Shown: piece after piece, positions 1 to 8,003 of the stretch
How positions within the stretch are numbered: the first letter of the stretch is position 1
How the letters are laid out: every line of letters starts with the position of its first letter
NCBI GenBank assembly: GCA_002454505.1
Contig: DKJA01000191.1
Coordinates: 1 to 34,525 of the forward strand
Reading direction: 5' to 3'
Source of the DNA: Oxalobacteraceae bacterium UBA6704
GTDB taxonomy: Bacteria; Pseudomonadota; Gammaproteobacteria; Burkholderiales; Burkholderiaceae_D
Length of the DNA stretch: 34,525 bases
Notes under the pieces: generated by a model
The model's database searches: none
The model's input: only the letters and a program-made list of their open reading frames with translations
Told to the model about the DNA's origin: nothing
Position numbers and translations under genes: made by a program

Positions 1-56
1 CGGTGACAGGCACCATTTTCCGGGCAATATTGCCCGGAAAATGGTGCCTGTCACCG
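1..56. repeat. Perfect 56-bp palindrome, intergenic repeat (family III)
   Basis: Every base pairs about a centre between 28 and 29 (AATATT at the middle), giving 28-bp arms. Each arm carries a small hairpin head, GGTG-ACAGG-CACC, followed by a tail ATTTTCCGGGCAA. The two tails meet at the centre, so the element is two head-tail units in inverted orientation. It may continue to the left of the window. The same tail recurs at 95-107 and 10323-10380. It lies beyond the 3' end of accA. Confidence 0.85.
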
Positions 57-76
57 GTTTATCTGCTGTTTCTCGA

Positions 77-99
77 AAAATGGGGACAGACCCCATTTT
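77..99 (-). terminator. Repeat half-unit (family III) acting as likely accA terminator
   Basis: A 9-bp stem AAAATGGGG / CCCCATTTT with a 5-base loop starts 9 bases after the accA stop codon. Read on the minus strand the stem ends in a run of T, so it has the form of an intrinsic terminator. The adjoining bases 100-107 extend it into the same tail (ATTTTCCCGGCAA) seen in the neighbouring 56-bp palindrome, so it is also a single head-tail unit of that repeat family, with a GGGG/CCCC head instead of GGTG/CACC. Confidence 0.65.
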
Positions 100-108
100 C
101 CCGGCAAC

Positions 109-1083
109 TTATTCCTGCGGCGTCGTTTCCTTGAACTTGCCGTAGCTCATCAGCTTCTGATGGCGCTGTTCCAGCAGGTCCTTGGTTTTCACGCCCTGGA
201 ACTGGCGCAGCGTGTCGGCCAGCGCGCGCTTGAGCAGGCGGGCCATTTCTTTCGGGTCGCGGTGGGCGCCGCCCAGCGGTTCGCTGATGATCTTGTCGAT
301 CAGGCCCATCGCTTTCAGGCGGTGTGCCGTCAGGCCCAGGGCTTCGGCGGCGTCGGAGGCACGCTCGGCCGTTTTCCACAGGATCGACGCGCAGCCTTCC
401 GGCGAGATCACCGAGTAGGTGGCGTATTGGAGCATCAGCACCGCGTCGCCCACGGCGATCGCCAGCGCGCCGCCGGAGCCGCCTTCGCCGATGATCGTGG
501 CGATCAGCGGCACTTTCAGTTCGGCCATCACGTACAGGTTGTGGCCGATCGCTTCCGACTGGCCGCGCTCTTCGGCATCGATGCCGGGGAAGGCGCCGGG
601 CGTGTCGACGAACGTGAAGATCGGCAGGTTGAACTTCTCGGCAACCTTCATCAGGCGCATCGCCTTGCGGTAGCCTTCCGGCTTCGGCATGCCGAAGTTG
701 CGCATCGCGCGCTCTTTCGTGTCGCGGCCTTTCTGGTGGCCGATCACCATGCACGGCTGGCCGTTGAAGCGGGCCAGGCCGCCCATGATCGACTGGTCGT
801 CGGCATAGGTGCGGTCGCCGTGCAGTTCGTGGAAGTCGGTGAAGATTTCGTTCACGTAGTCCATCGTGTACGGGCGCTGCGGGTGGCGCGCGATCTGCGC
901 GACCTGCCACGGCGTCAGCTTGGCGTAGATGTCCTTCGTCAGCTGCTGGCTTTTCTTGGCCAGGCGGTCGATCTCTTCCGAGATGTCGACGGCCGAATCG
1001 TCCTGTACGAAACGCAGCTCTTCAATCTTGGAATCCAGCTCGGCAATCGGCTGTTCAAAATTGAGGAAAGTAGTTTTGGTCAT
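109..1083 (-). CDS. accA: Acetyl-CoA carboxylase carboxyltransferase subunit alpha
   Basis: This is the alpha subunit of the carboxyltransferase half of acetyl-CoA carboxylase. It moves the carboxyl group from biotin to acetyl-CoA to make malonyl-CoA, the first committed step of fatty acid synthesis, in an alpha2beta2 complex with AccD. The 324 residues match the usual family length. The N-terminal part has the family's TPWQVAQIARHPQRPYTMDY stretch, and the crotonase-like core holds the glycine-rich IGEGGSGGALAIAVGD segment that binds the CoA thioester. GGAGG sits 5 bases before the ATG. It is the last gene of a minus-strand cluster with the DNA glycosylase (70-bp gap) and cysS, an order familiar from Burkholderiales. 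A repeat-derived hairpin just beyond the stop probably ends transcription. Confidence 0.97.
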   Translation of the reverse strand: MTKTTFLNFEQPIAELDSKIEELRFVQDDSAVDISEEIDRLAKKSQQLTKDIYAKLTPWQVAQIARHPQRPYTMDYVNEIFTDFHELHGDRTYADDQSIMGGLARFNGQPCMVIGHQKGRDTKERAMRNFGMPKPEGYRKAMRLMKVAEKFNLPIFTFVDTPGAFPGIDAEERGQSEAIGHNLYVMAELKVPLIATIIGEGGSGGALAIAVGDAVLMLQYATYSVISPEGCASILWKTAERASDAAEALGLTAHRLKAMGLIDKIISEPLGGAHRDPKEMARLLKRALADTLRQFQGVKTKDLLEQRHQKLMSYGKFKETTPQE

Positions 1084-1153
1084 TGATCCTCCGAGAGTAG
1101 AAAGCCGCGTCCGCCGTAGCTCGTGGCTCGGCAGCGGGGCCTCGAATTTTTCG

Positions 1154-1825
1154 CTATTCTACAGGAACAGGCGCCGAAACCGGGTCCAAACTGCGCCATA
1201 AATACCAGGTCGCAACCGTCCGGAACGGCTCCCAGTTGGCCGCTACCTCGCGCGCGTCGCTGCGCGATACCGGTTCCCCTGAGAAATAATTGTGGCTGAT
1301 GCCAGCGATCAGGCGCTGGTCGTCCAGCGGCAGCACGTTCGGCCGCAGCAGGTTAAAGATGAGGAACATCTCGGCCGTCCACCGCGTGATGCCGCGGATC
1401 TGGACGAGCTCGGCAATCACGGCCTCGTCGTCCATCTCGTGCCACTGCGCGGCATGGACCTTCTTCGCCTTGAAATTGTCGGCCAGGTCGAGGATGTATT
1501 CCGTCTTGCGCTTCGACAGGCCGCAGGCGCCCAGCTCGGCCGGGCCCGCCTTGAAGACGAGCGCCGGCGTGAATTTCGGACACACTTCCAGCAGCTTGCC
1601 CCACGCCGCGTTGGCGGCCTTCGGCGTCACCTGCTGGTTGACGATGGAACGGGCCAGGGTCGTGAACGGGTCGTCGTGGCCGACCAGGTGCAGGTCGCCG
1701 AACTGGGGGATGAGCTTGTTCATGATGCGGTCGCGCCGCATCAGCTCGGCTTTCGCCTCTTCCCAATACGGCGGCACCGCCACCAGGCGGCCCGCGCCGT
1801 CCTTGTCCCTGGACTGGAGAACCAT
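1154..1825 (-). CDS. DNA-3-methyladenine glycosylase II (AlkA-type, HhH-GPD)
   Basis: A 223-residue base-excision glycosylase of the HhH-GPD superfamily, expected to release alkylated purines such as 3-methyladenine. Diagnostic segments are SIVNQQVTPKAANAAWGKL, the helix-hairpin-helix LVQIRGITRWTAEMFLIF, and LPLDDQRL, which carries the expected catalytic aspartate. It lacks the extra N-terminal domain of E. coli AlkA, as is usual for the short proteobacterial form. Its ATG overlaps the cysS TAA by one base (TAATG), so translation is probably coupled to cysS; accA follows 70 bases later. I see no biochemical reason for its position beside cysS and accA, but the arrangement is common in related genomes. 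Confidence 0.88.
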   Translation of the reverse strand: MVLQSRDKDGAGRLVAVPPYWEEAKAELMRRDRIMNKLIPQFGDLHLVGHDDPFTTLARSIVNQQVTPKAANAAWGKLLEVCPKFTPALVFKAGPAELGACGLSKRKTEYILDLADNFKAKKVHAAQWHEMDDEAVIAELVQIRGITRWTAEMFLIFNLLRPNVLPLDDQRLIAGISHNYFSGEPVSRSDAREVAANWEPFRTVATWYLWRSLDPVSAPVPVE

Positions 1826-3210
1826 TATGCGCGGCGCCAGTTCGTCGTGCCGTCAGGCTTGTCTTCGAGGACGATGCCCTGCTCCAGCAGTTCGGCGCGG
1901 ATCTGGTCCGACCTGGCGAAATCGCGCGCCTTCTTGGCGGCGCTGCGCGCGGCGATCGCCTCGACGATGATGTGCTCGCCGACCGCGTCCGTCACGCCGG
2001 CCTGCAGGAATGCCTGCGGGCTGCGTTCCAGCAGGCCGATCACGGCAGCCAGGCCTTGCAGCTGGCGTACGGCAACGGGCGACTTCGACTTGTTCACTTC
2101 GGTGGCCAGGTCGAACAGCACCGACACGGCGATCGGCGTGTTGAAGTCGTCGTTCATCGCTTCGGCGAAGCGCACGGCGTGCTCTTCGTTCCAGTCCAGT
2201 TCGAGGCCATCGCCTGCCACGCCGTCGAGCGCGGTGTACAGGCGCGTCAATGCGCCGCGCGCGTCGTCCAGATGCGCGTCCGAATAATTCAGCGGGCTGC
2301 GGTAGTGCGCGCGCAGGATGAAGAAGCGAATCACTTCCGCATCGAACTTCTGCAGCACTTCGCGGATCGTGAAGAAATTGCCCAGCGATTTGGACATCTT
2401 CTCGTTGTCGACGCGAATGAAGCCGTTGTGCAGCCAGTAGTTCGCCAGCGGCTTGCCGAACGCGCCTTCCGACTGCGCGATCTCGTTTTCATGGTGCGGG
2501 AACTGCAGGTCCGCGCCGCCGCCGTGGATGTCGAACTGTTCGCCCAGCAGCGCGCACGCCATCGCCGAGCACTCGATGTGCCAGCCCGGCCGGCCGCTGC
2601 CCCACTTGGAATCCCACTTCACTTCGGCCGGTTCGGTTTCCTTGGAAGCCTTCCACAGCACGAAGTCGAGGGGATCGCGCTTGCCCGTGTTGACGTCCAC
2701 GCGTTCGCCGGCGCGCAGGTCGTCCAGCGACTTGCCGGACAGCTTGCCGTAGCCTTCGAAGCCGCGCACGACGTAATTGACGTCGCCGTCTTCGCCCTTG
2801 TACGCAAGGCCCTTGGCTTCCAGTTTTTCGATGATCGACAGCATCTGCGGCACGTACTCGGTGGCATGCGGCACGTCGGTCGGCGGCAGGATGCCCAGCG
2901 CGGCCGTGTCCTCGTCCATGTAGCGCTCGAAGCGGGACGTCAGCTGGCCGATGGTTTCATTGTTCTCGACGGCGCGGCGGATGATCTTGTCATCGATGTC
3001 GGTGACATTGCGCACGTATTGAACGTCGTAGCCCGATGCCTTCAGCCAGCGGTAGATGACGTCGAATGCCATCATCATGCGGGCGTGGCCCACGTGGCAG
3101 TAATCGTAGACGGTCATGCCGCAGACGTACATGCGGACCTTGCCCGCTTCCATCGGTTCGAACGTCTGCTTGTCGCGCGCCAGCGTGTTGAAAATCTTTA
3201 AATTGCTCAT
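1825..3210 (-). CDS. cysS: Cysteine--tRNA ligase
   Basis: Class I aminoacyl-tRNA synthetase that charges tRNA-Cys in the cytoplasm. From the chosen start the protein is 461 residues, the typical length. Near the N-terminus are the zinc-ligand segment YVCGMTVYDYCHVGHARMM, including the HIGH-like HVGH, and FDVIYRWL. Further on are GWHIECSAMA and HGGGADLQFPHHENEIAQSE (zinc/active site) and the KMSKS loop in NEKMSKSLGNFFT. The frame is open 75 bases further upstream, but the start at 3210 begins with the family-typical SNLKIFNTL and has an AAGAG site in front. First gene of the cysS-glycosylase-accA cluster, divergent from ppiA across 231 bases in which I could not fix a convincing promoter. Confidence 0.97.
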   Translation of the reverse strand: MSNLKIFNTLARDKQTFEPMEAGKVRMYVCGMTVYDYCHVGHARMMMAFDVIYRWLKASGYDVQYVRNVTDIDDKIIRRAVENNETIGQLTSRFERYMDEDTAALGILPPTDVPHATEYVPQMLSIIEKLEAKGLAYKGEDGDVNYVVRGFEGYGKLSGKSLDDLRAGERVDVNTGKRDPLDFVLWKASKETEPAEVKWDSKWGSGRPGWHIECSAMACALLGEQFDIHGGGADLQFPHHENEIAQSEGAFGKPLANYWLHNGFIRVDNEKMSKSLGNFFTIREVLQKFDAEVIRFFILRAHYRSPLNYSDAHLDDARGALTRLYTALDGVAGDGLELDWNEEHAVRFAEAMNDDFNTPIAVSVLFDLATEVNKSKSPVAVRQLQGLAAVIGLLERSPQAFLQAGVTDAVGEHIIVEAIAARSAAKKARDFARSDQIRAELLEQGIVLEDKPDGTTNWRRA

Positions 3211-3441
3211 CGGACTCTTGTTGTGCTGCGGCGCCCCCGCCAACGGTAACAATACGACATCCCGGCGCCGGCGTTGCTGCCGCACCTGGGATTCTCGTTT
3301 GCCGTGGGGACGGGCAGACCCTGTATAGTAGTTCTTCTCTCCACCCGGGATTGTCCGGGATGGATGCCATCGCCAAGTATAGCATTGTTAAAATATGGCG
3401 GGCTCAATATCAAACTCCAATATATCGACGACAAGGAAGAG

Positions 3442-4095
3442 ATGACCATGCACCTGAAAACCCTCATCGCGGGCCTGCTGCTGTCCGGTTCGGTGTTCGC
3501 CGCGAACCCGCAAGTGTCGCTGAAAACCAGCGAAGGCGAGATCGTGCTGGAACTGAACCAGGACAAGGCACCGAAGTCGGTGGCCAATTTCCTGGCGTAT
3601 GTAAAGAGCGGTTTTTACAAGGACACCATCTTCCACCGCGTGATCGACGGCTTCATGGTGCAGGGCGGCGGTTACACGAAGGACCTGAAGGGCAAGCCGA
3701 CCCGCCCCGCCATTCCGAGCGAATCGAAGAACGGCCTGCGCAACGCGCCGTATTCGGTGGCGATGGCGCGCATGGACAACCCGAACTCGGCCACGTCGCA
3801 GTTCTTCATCAACGTGGCATGGAACGAGGCGCTGGACTACCCGAACTTCGACGGCGTCGGCTACACCGTGTTCGGCCGCGTGATTTCCGGTTACGAAGTG
3901 GTCGACAAGATCAAGGGCGTGCTGGTGGACGACAAGACGCCGATCTTCCAGAACGTGCCCGTCATTCCGATCACCATCAAGTCGGCGACGATCCTGAAGA
4001 CGCCGATCGCGCCGAAGCCGACGCCCGGGCAGGAAGCACAACCGGAAGTTCCGCAGACGGAAGCGGTGACGACGGAACCGGCGCCCGCACAGTAA
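3442..4095 (+). CDS. ppiA: Periplasmic peptidyl-prolyl cis-trans isomerase (cyclophilin A)
   Basis: A 217-residue cyclophilin that catalyses proline isomerisation in exported proteins. A signal peptide is visible (TLIAGLLLSGSVFA, cleavage likely before ANPQV). The fold follows with active-site segments FHRVIDGFMVQGGGY, SATSQFFINVA and GYTVFGRVISG. The C-terminus has a proline/threonine/glutamate-rich tail of about 30 residues beyond the usual end. The sequence AAGGAAGAG sits directly before two in-frame ATGs at 3442 and 3448; either could be the true start and the signal peptide is unchanged. It is followed 81 bases later by a cytoplasmic paralogue, ppiB, so the pair serves both sides of the inner membrane. 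Confidence 0.93.
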   Translation: MTMHLKTLIAGLLLSGSVFAANPQVSLKTSEGEIVLELNQDKAPKSVANFLAYVKSGFYKDTIFHRVIDGFMVQGGGYTKDLKGKPTRPAIPSESKNGLRNAPYSVAMARMDNPNSATSQFFINVAWNEALDYPNFDGVGYTVFGRVISGYEVVDKIKGVLVDDKTPIFQNVPVIPITIKSATILKTPIAPKPTPGQEAQPEVPQTEAVTTEPAPAQ

Positions 4096-4176
4096 AATAG
4101 CCCGCAGTAAAATAGCCTTTTGCCATCGGCTGCGGTAAGATCGCGGCCGTTCATTTTCACCCAACAGGATACAGAC

Positions 4177-4668
4177 ATGACCACCATTACCATCACCACG
4201 AACAAGGGCACCATCGTTGCCGAACTGGACGCGGAAAAAGCACCGAAGTCCGTCGAGAACTTCCTGAACTACGTGAAGGCCGGCCACTACGACAACACGA
4301 TCTTCCACCGCGTGATCGACGGCTTCATGATCCAGGGCGGCGGTTTCGAGCCGGGCATGAAGCAGAAGCCGGCCGACCAGACGGTCGAGAACGAAGCGAA
4401 GAACGGCCTGAAGAACGAACCGTACACGCTGGCCATGGCCCGCACGTCGGCTCCGCATTCCGCATCGGCGCAGTTCTTCATCAACATCAAGAACAATTCC
4501 TTCCTGGACTACCCGGGCCAGGACGGCTGGGGCTATGCCGTGTTCGGTAAAGTCACCGAAGGCACGGAAGTCGTGGACGAGATCCGCAAAGTGAAGACCA
4601 CCCGCAGCGGCATGTTCGCCGACGTGCCGGTGGAAGACGTGATCATCGAAAAGATCACCGCCGCTTAA
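4177..4668 (+). CDS. ppiB: Cytoplasmic peptidyl-prolyl cis-trans isomerase (cyclophilin B)
   Basis: A compact 163-residue cyclophilin without signal peptide, matching the length of E. coli PpiB. It shares IFHRVIDGFMIQGGGFEPGM, SASAQFFINIKNNSFLD and GYAVFGKVTEGTEVVDEI with the family and with its upstream neighbour. The frame is open 57 bases upstream of this ATG, but the alignment with PpiA and the family-typical MTTITITTNKGTI start support 4177; an ACAGGA site lies in front. lpxH follows after 12 bases in the same reading frame, so the two are almost certainly co-translated. Confidence 0.95.
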   Translation: MTTITITTNKGTIVAELDAEKAPKSVENFLNYVKAGHYDNTIFHRVIDGFMIQGGGFEPGMKQKPADQTVENEAKNGLKNEPYTLAMARTSAPHSASAQFFINIKNNSFLDYPGQDGWGYAVFGKVTEGTEVVDEIRKVKTTRSGMFADVPVEDVIIEKITAA

Positions 4669-4680
4669 GTTTTTCAAGCC

Positions 4681-5418
4681 TTGATACTGTTCATCTCCGA
4701 CCTGCACCTGCAGGCCGACCGGCCCGCGCTGACCGAAGCCTTCCTGCGCTTCGTCGACGAGCGGGCCCGCACCGCCCGCCAGTTGTACCTGCTGGGCGAC
4801 CTGTTCGAATACTGGGCGGGCGACGACGATGCGAACGATGCGTTCAACGCCCGCATCGTGGCCGCGTTGCGCAGGCTGTCGGATGCGGGGGTGGACGTAT
4901 TCTGGATCGCGGGCAACCGCGATTTCCTCGTCGGCGACCAGTTCGCCGCGGCCGCAGGCCTGACGCTGCTGCCGGAAACGTGGGTCATCGAGGACCACGG
5001 CCGCCGCATCGTGCTCGTGCACGGCGACGCGCAATGCACGGACGACGTCAAGTACATGGCGTTCCGCGCGCAAGTCCGCCAGCCCGACTGGCAACAACAA
5101 TTCCTTGCGATGCCGCTGGCGCAGCGCAAGCAGATCATCGCCGGCCTGCGCGACAACAGCCGCAAGGACCAGGGCGACAAATCCTACGAGATCATGGACG
5201 TGACGCCGCAGGCGATCGCCGACGTGTTCGCGCAGACGGATGCATCCATCATGATCCACGGCCATACGCACCGCCCTGCCCTGCATGCGGTGGACGGCCG
5301 GCTGCGCTACGTGCTGCCCGATTGGGAGCCCGAATCGACGCCGCAGCGCGGCGGCTGGATTGCCATCGGCGACGATGGGGCCATCACGCGGCATGCGCTG
5401 GACGGTTCGCCGATGTGA
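4681..5418 (+). CDS. lpxH: UDP-2,3-diacylglucosamine diphosphatase
   Basis: Calcineurin-like, Mn-dependent pyrophosphatase of lipid A synthesis: it converts UDP-2,3-diacylglucosamine to lipid X and UMP at the inner membrane. All metal and phosphate motifs are present: SDLHL (D7, H9), LGDLFEYWAGDD (D40), GNRDF (N79-D81), VLVHGD (H114) and IHGHTHRP (H193-H197). Length 245, as usual. The start must be TTG at 4681: it is four codons after the ppiB stop in the same frame, and the next methionine lies well beyond the essential SDLHL motif. No good ribosome binding site is visible, so reinitiation after ppiB is likely. Confidence 0.93.
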   Translation: MILFISDLHLQADRPALTEAFLRFVDERARTARQLYLLGDLFEYWAGDDDANDAFNARIVAALRRLSDAGVDVFWIAGNRDFLVGDQFAAAAGLTLLPETWVIEDHGRRIVLVHGDAQCTDDVKYMAFRAQVRQPDWQQQFLAMPLAQRKQIIAGLRDNSRKDQGDKSYEIMDVTPQAIADVFAQTDASIMIHGHTHRPALHAVDGRLRYVLPDWEPESTPQRGGWIAIGDDGAITRHALDGSPM

Positions 5419-5419
5419 G

Positions 5420-5440
5420 CCTGCGCATCCGCAGGTGTTT
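5420..5440 (+). terminator. Possible weak terminator after lpxH
   Basis: A 6-bp stem CCTGCG / CGCAGG with a CATC loop begins one base after the lpxH stop and is followed by TGTTT. The T run is short, so termination strength is doubtful. Confidence 0.35.
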
Positions 5441-5498
5441 AAAAAAATGGCAAGGTGGGCTATGCTGAACGGGTTCCCGTCCCCGTCAAGGAGCTGCC

Positions 5499-6323
5499 AT
5501 GCAAGACGATACGTCCCTGCAGTTGACCGAACGCCAGCGCAACGAGCTGGACTACCACCGGGAACATGCGCGCGAGCATGAGGACATGGTCGACAAGCCA
5601 TTCTCCTGGGACATCCTGCATCGCCCGTCACGGCGCTGGTGGAACGCTTACTGGCAGATGTTCGCCTACCTGCTGACGCTCGACCTGCAGGGCAAGCGCG
5701 TGCTCGTCGTCGGCTGCGGGTTCGGCGAAGATGCGCTGCGGCTCGCCAAGCTGGGTGCCGACGTGTATGCGTTCGACCTGTCGCCCGATTCGCTGGGCAT
5801 CGCGCGCCGCCTGGCGCAGCGCGAGCAGCTGGCCATCGACTTCCGGCAGGCGCCGGCCGAGGCGCTGCCCTATGCCGACGACTTCTTCGACTGCGTGGTG
5901 TCGCGCGACATCCTGCACCACGTGGACATCCCCGCCGCGATGCGCGAGATCCGCCGCGTGGCGAAACCGGGGGCGATGTTCGTCGTCAACGAAATCTATT
6001 CGCACTCGATCACGGACGTGGTGCGGCGCTCGCGTTTCGTCGATGGCTTCCTGTATCCGCGCATGCAGCGCCTGGTGTACGGGCCCGGCAAGCCGTACAT
6101 CACGGCGGACGAGCGCAAGATGACGGAGCACGATATCGGGCTCGTCCGCGAAATCCTGCCGGAACTCACGATGAGCAAGTATTTCAATTTCGTCGTCACG
6201 CGCATCCTGCCGGAGCGGTGGCAGCCGGTGCTGCAGGCGGACCGGCTGCTGCTGAAGCTGCTGCATCCGCTGGGCCGGTTCATCGCGGGGCGGACGTTGT
6301 TTGCCGGTCACGTCGTCAAATAA
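5499..6323 (+). CDS. Class I SAM-dependent methyltransferase, substrate unknown
   Basis: A 274-residue methyltransferase of the Methyltransf_11 type. The SAM-binding motif I, VLVVGCGFGED, is at about residues 68-78, the acidic motif VYAFDLSPDSLG at 89-100, and the post-motif FDCVVSRDILHHVDIPAAMREIRRVAKPG further on. The C-terminal third (RRSRFVDGFLYPRMQ onward) is not family-diagnostic and probably recognises the acceptor. There is no signal peptide. AAGGAG lies about 6 bases before the ATG. It stands alone between lpxH and the GH19 gene, so context does not reveal the substrate; quinone, lipid or small-molecule methylation are all possible. Confidence 0.82.
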   Translation: MQDDTSLQLTERQRNELDYHREHAREHEDMVDKPFSWDILHRPSRRWWNAYWQMFAYLLTLDLQGKRVLVVGCGFGEDALRLAKLGADVYAFDLSPDSLGIARRLAQREQLAIDFRQAPAEALPYADDFFDCVVSRDILHHVDIPAAMREIRRVAKPGAMFVVNEIYSHSITDVVRRSRFVDGFLYPRMQRLVYGPGKPYITADERKMTEHDIGLVREILPELTMSKYFNFVVTRILPERWQPVLQADRLLLKLLHPLGRFIAGRTLFAGHVVK

Positions 6324-6380
6324 GGCGCCTTGCAAAGCCGCGTTGCCGGCCTATCCTGTCGAATGGACAAGGAGGTGGAC

Positions 6381-7013
6381 ATGGTTACCGGTGACGATTT
6401 ACGCAAGGCATTTCCCGCATGCGCCGACCCCGACGGCTGGGCGGAGGCCCTCAATCCCGCGCTCGTGCGCTTCGGCATCACCACGCCGGCCCGGCAATGC
6501 GCCTTTCTCGCGCAGACGGGCCACGAATCCGGCCAGTTCAACCGGCTCGAGGAATCGCTGATCTACAGCAGCGCCGGGCGGCTGATGGCCGTCTTTCCGC
6601 GGCGCTTTCCCACCGAAGCGTCCGCGCTGCCCTTCGTGAAGAACCCCAGTGCGCTGGCCAATTTCGTCTATGCCCGCCGCATGGGCAACGGCGACGAAAC
6701 CAGTGGCGACGGTTTTCGCTACCGGGGCCGCGGCCTGATCCAGCTGACGGGGCGCAGCAACTACCAGCAGGCGGCCGATGCGCTGAAGCTGGCACTGGTG
6801 GAGGCGCCGGACCAGGTCACGTCGCGCGAGGTGGCGGCGCTGACGGCCGCCTGGTACTGGGACAGCCGCGGCCTGAACGCGCTGGCCGACGACAACACGA
6901 CGGACGATGACCTGGAAGACTTCCGCGAGATCACGCGCCGCATCAATGGCGGCACTGTCGGGCTGAAGGAAAGGCTGGAGATGTTTTCGCGGCTGCAGCA
7001 GCTGCTGCATTGA
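6381..7013 (+). CDS. GH19-family chitinase/endolysin-like enzyme
   Basis: A 210-residue glycoside hydrolase 19 protein of the small type found in phage endolysins and bacterial chitinases. Visible motifs are CAFLAQTGHESGQF with the presumed catalytic Glu at 49, a second acidic cluster RLEES at 56-60, and the substrate-cleft segment GFRYRGRGLIQLTGRSNY at 111-128. A strong AAGGAGGTG at 6369-6377 fixes the start at 6381 rather than the open frame upstream. No signal peptide, no peptidoglycan-binding repeat and no holin or other phage gene lie nearby. It may be a domesticated lysin or a cytoplasmically stored muramidase/chitinase; export would need another route. It converges on the TPR gene with 18 bases between stops. 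Confidence 0.85.
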   Translation: MVTGDDLRKAFPACADPDGWAEALNPALVRFGITTPARQCAFLAQTGHESGQFNRLEESLIYSSAGRLMAVFPRRFPTEASALPFVKNPSALANFVYARRMGNGDETSGDGFRYRGRGLIQLTGRSNYQQAADALKLALVEAPDQVTSREVAALTAAWYWDSRGLNALADDNTTDDDLEDFREITRRINGGTVGLKERLEMFSRLQQLLH

Positions 7014-7031
7014 CGTCAGGCGCCATTGCTG

Positions 7032-7790
7032 TCACTGCTGCTGCGGCACTTTGGCGAACGCCGCCTCCAGCCGGCGGATCAGCGGCAGGTTCATCGCGTG
7101 CGTGTGGCGGTTCCAGTGGTCCATCGTCGACTGCAGGTCGTTCTGCAGCCGGTGCGCCAGCTGGAACTCGCGCGCGCCGGCCGCCCAGATGGCGAATTCC
7201 GCTTTCGCCTCGAAGCTGCCGTGGCGGCTCACCACCGATTCGAACTCGGCGCGCGCCTCGTCGTTGCGGGCCGCGGCGGCCAGCGCCTGTGCACGCAGCA
7301 AGCCCGTCAGTTCGGGGCGGAAGGTCGGCGCCTTGGCACGCAGCTGATCCAGGTGTGCCAGCGCTTCCGCGGGACGGCCGCTGGCCAGGTTGGCGCGCGC
7401 GGCACCGAGACGGATATCCGAGTCGTGCGCGAACGCGCCTTGCAGACAGGCCTCGTATATCGTTGCCGCCTCGGCCGCCTCGCCGGCGTCCAGCAGCGCG
7501 GCCGCCATCCGCATCTGGTTCTGCGCCGTCGGCGTGAAATCGAAGGCGGCGCGCGCTTCGCGCAATTCGCGGCCCGGGTCCAGCACTTTCACGGCGCCCG
7601 TGACGGCCTTGCGGGCGCCATGCTGCAGCCGCGAATTCGGCAGATAAATGCCGAAGAAATACACGACGCTGCCCAGCAGCGGGAACACGAACAGGATCAT
7701 CAGCCAGTACATCTGCTGGCGGGTACGGACCGCGTGTACGGCAAAGAAAATCGCGACCAGGATGTGCAGGCCGATACCGAGGATGTGCAT
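7032..7790 (-). CDS. Membrane-anchored TPR protein with PLDc_N-like N-terminus
   Basis: A 252-residue protein. The first 50 residues form two hydrophobic helices (HILGIGLHILVAIFFAVHAV and MYWLMILFVFPLLGSVVYFFG) that resemble the PLDc_N membrane segment of cardiolipin synthases. The rest is an alanine-rich helical array with tetratricopeptide character (AAALLDAGEAAEAATIYEACL, GRPAEALAHLDQLRAKAP, AAAARNDEARAEFESVV). There is no phospholipase D domain. The ATG at 7790 has GGAG in front; 24 more codons are open upstream but include no good site. Probably a cytoplasm-facing scaffold at the inner membrane; the partner is unknown. Confidence 0.75.
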   Translation of the reverse strand: MHILGIGLHILVAIFFAVHAVRTRQQMYWLMILFVFPLLGSVVYFFGIYLPNSRLQHGARKAVTGAVKVLDPGRELREARAAFDFTPTAQNQMRMAAALLDAGEAAEAATIYEACLQGAFAHDSDIRLGAARANLASGRPAEALAHLDQLRAKAPTFRPELTGLLRAQALAAAARNDEARAEFESVVSRHGSFEAKAEFAIWAAGAREFQLAHRLQNDLQSTMDHWNRHTHAMNLPLIRRLEAAFAKVPQQQ

Positions 7791-7878
7791 GACGCGCTCC
7801 GGAACTGGGGAATGGCCATATTGTAGGGAATCCGATTCTTCTCTACAACTTAAGACCTGCAAGCCGGCTGACTGTTCA

Positions 7879-7922
7879 GCTCGTGTCCAACCATGGGGTC
7901 AACCCTGTTTTTGGACACGAGC
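7879..7922. repeat. Family I inverted-repeat element, first unit of an inverted pair
   Basis: A 12-bp perfect outer stem (GCTCGTGTCCAA at 7879-7890 with TTGGACACGAGC at 7911-7922) encloses an inner hairpin GGG-TCAA-CCC at 7896-7905. The 36-bp core is 7883-7918. Its reverse complement matches the partner core at 7946-7981 everywhere except five bases (AAACA versus TTTCG). It lies between the lipoprotein stop and the start of the TPR gene, both on the minus strand. Confidence 0.8.
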
Positions 7923-7923
7923 C

Positions 7924-7940
7924 CAGCCGTGTGACGGCTG
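7924..7940. repeat. Linker hairpin between the two family I units
   Basis: CAGCCGT / ACGGCTG, a 7-bp perfect stem with loop GTG, fills most of the 27 bases between the two inverted units. No similar hairpin is in the linker of the second pair near 27.59 kb. Confidence 0.55.
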
Positions 7941-7987
7941 AGCTTGTGTCCAATTTCGGGGTTGACCCCATGGTTGGACACAAGCTC
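7940..7987. repeat. Family I inverted-repeat element, second unit
   Basis: A 14-bp perfect outer stem (7940-7953 with 7974-7987, ending GTGTCCAA / TTGGACAC) encloses GGGG-TTGA-CCCC at 7958-7969. The stem extension outside the 36-bp core is GAGCTT / AAGCTC here, against GCTC / GAGC in the first unit; both pair perfectly. It ends 16 bases from the stop codon of the DUF1439 lipoprotein gene. Confidence 0.8.
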
Positions 7988-8003
7988 GGCCGTAGCCGAA
8001 GCG

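Noticed and set aside
160..1086. Long plus-strand open frames opposite accA, and similar long frames opposite cysS, rnr, the kinase and the helicase
   Set aside because: They mirror real genes on the other strand in GC-rich DNA, have Arg/Ala/His-rich composition, and show no family motif or start signals.
3306..3321. Possible degenerate repeat head GGGGAC...AGACCC before ppiA
   Set aside because: It has only a loose resemblance, lacks tail or outer stem, and is not after a stop codon.
6381..7013. Prophage remnant around the GH19 gene
   Set aside because: Neighbours are ordinary chromosomal genes, and no integrase, attachment repeats, structural genes or change in base composition is visible.
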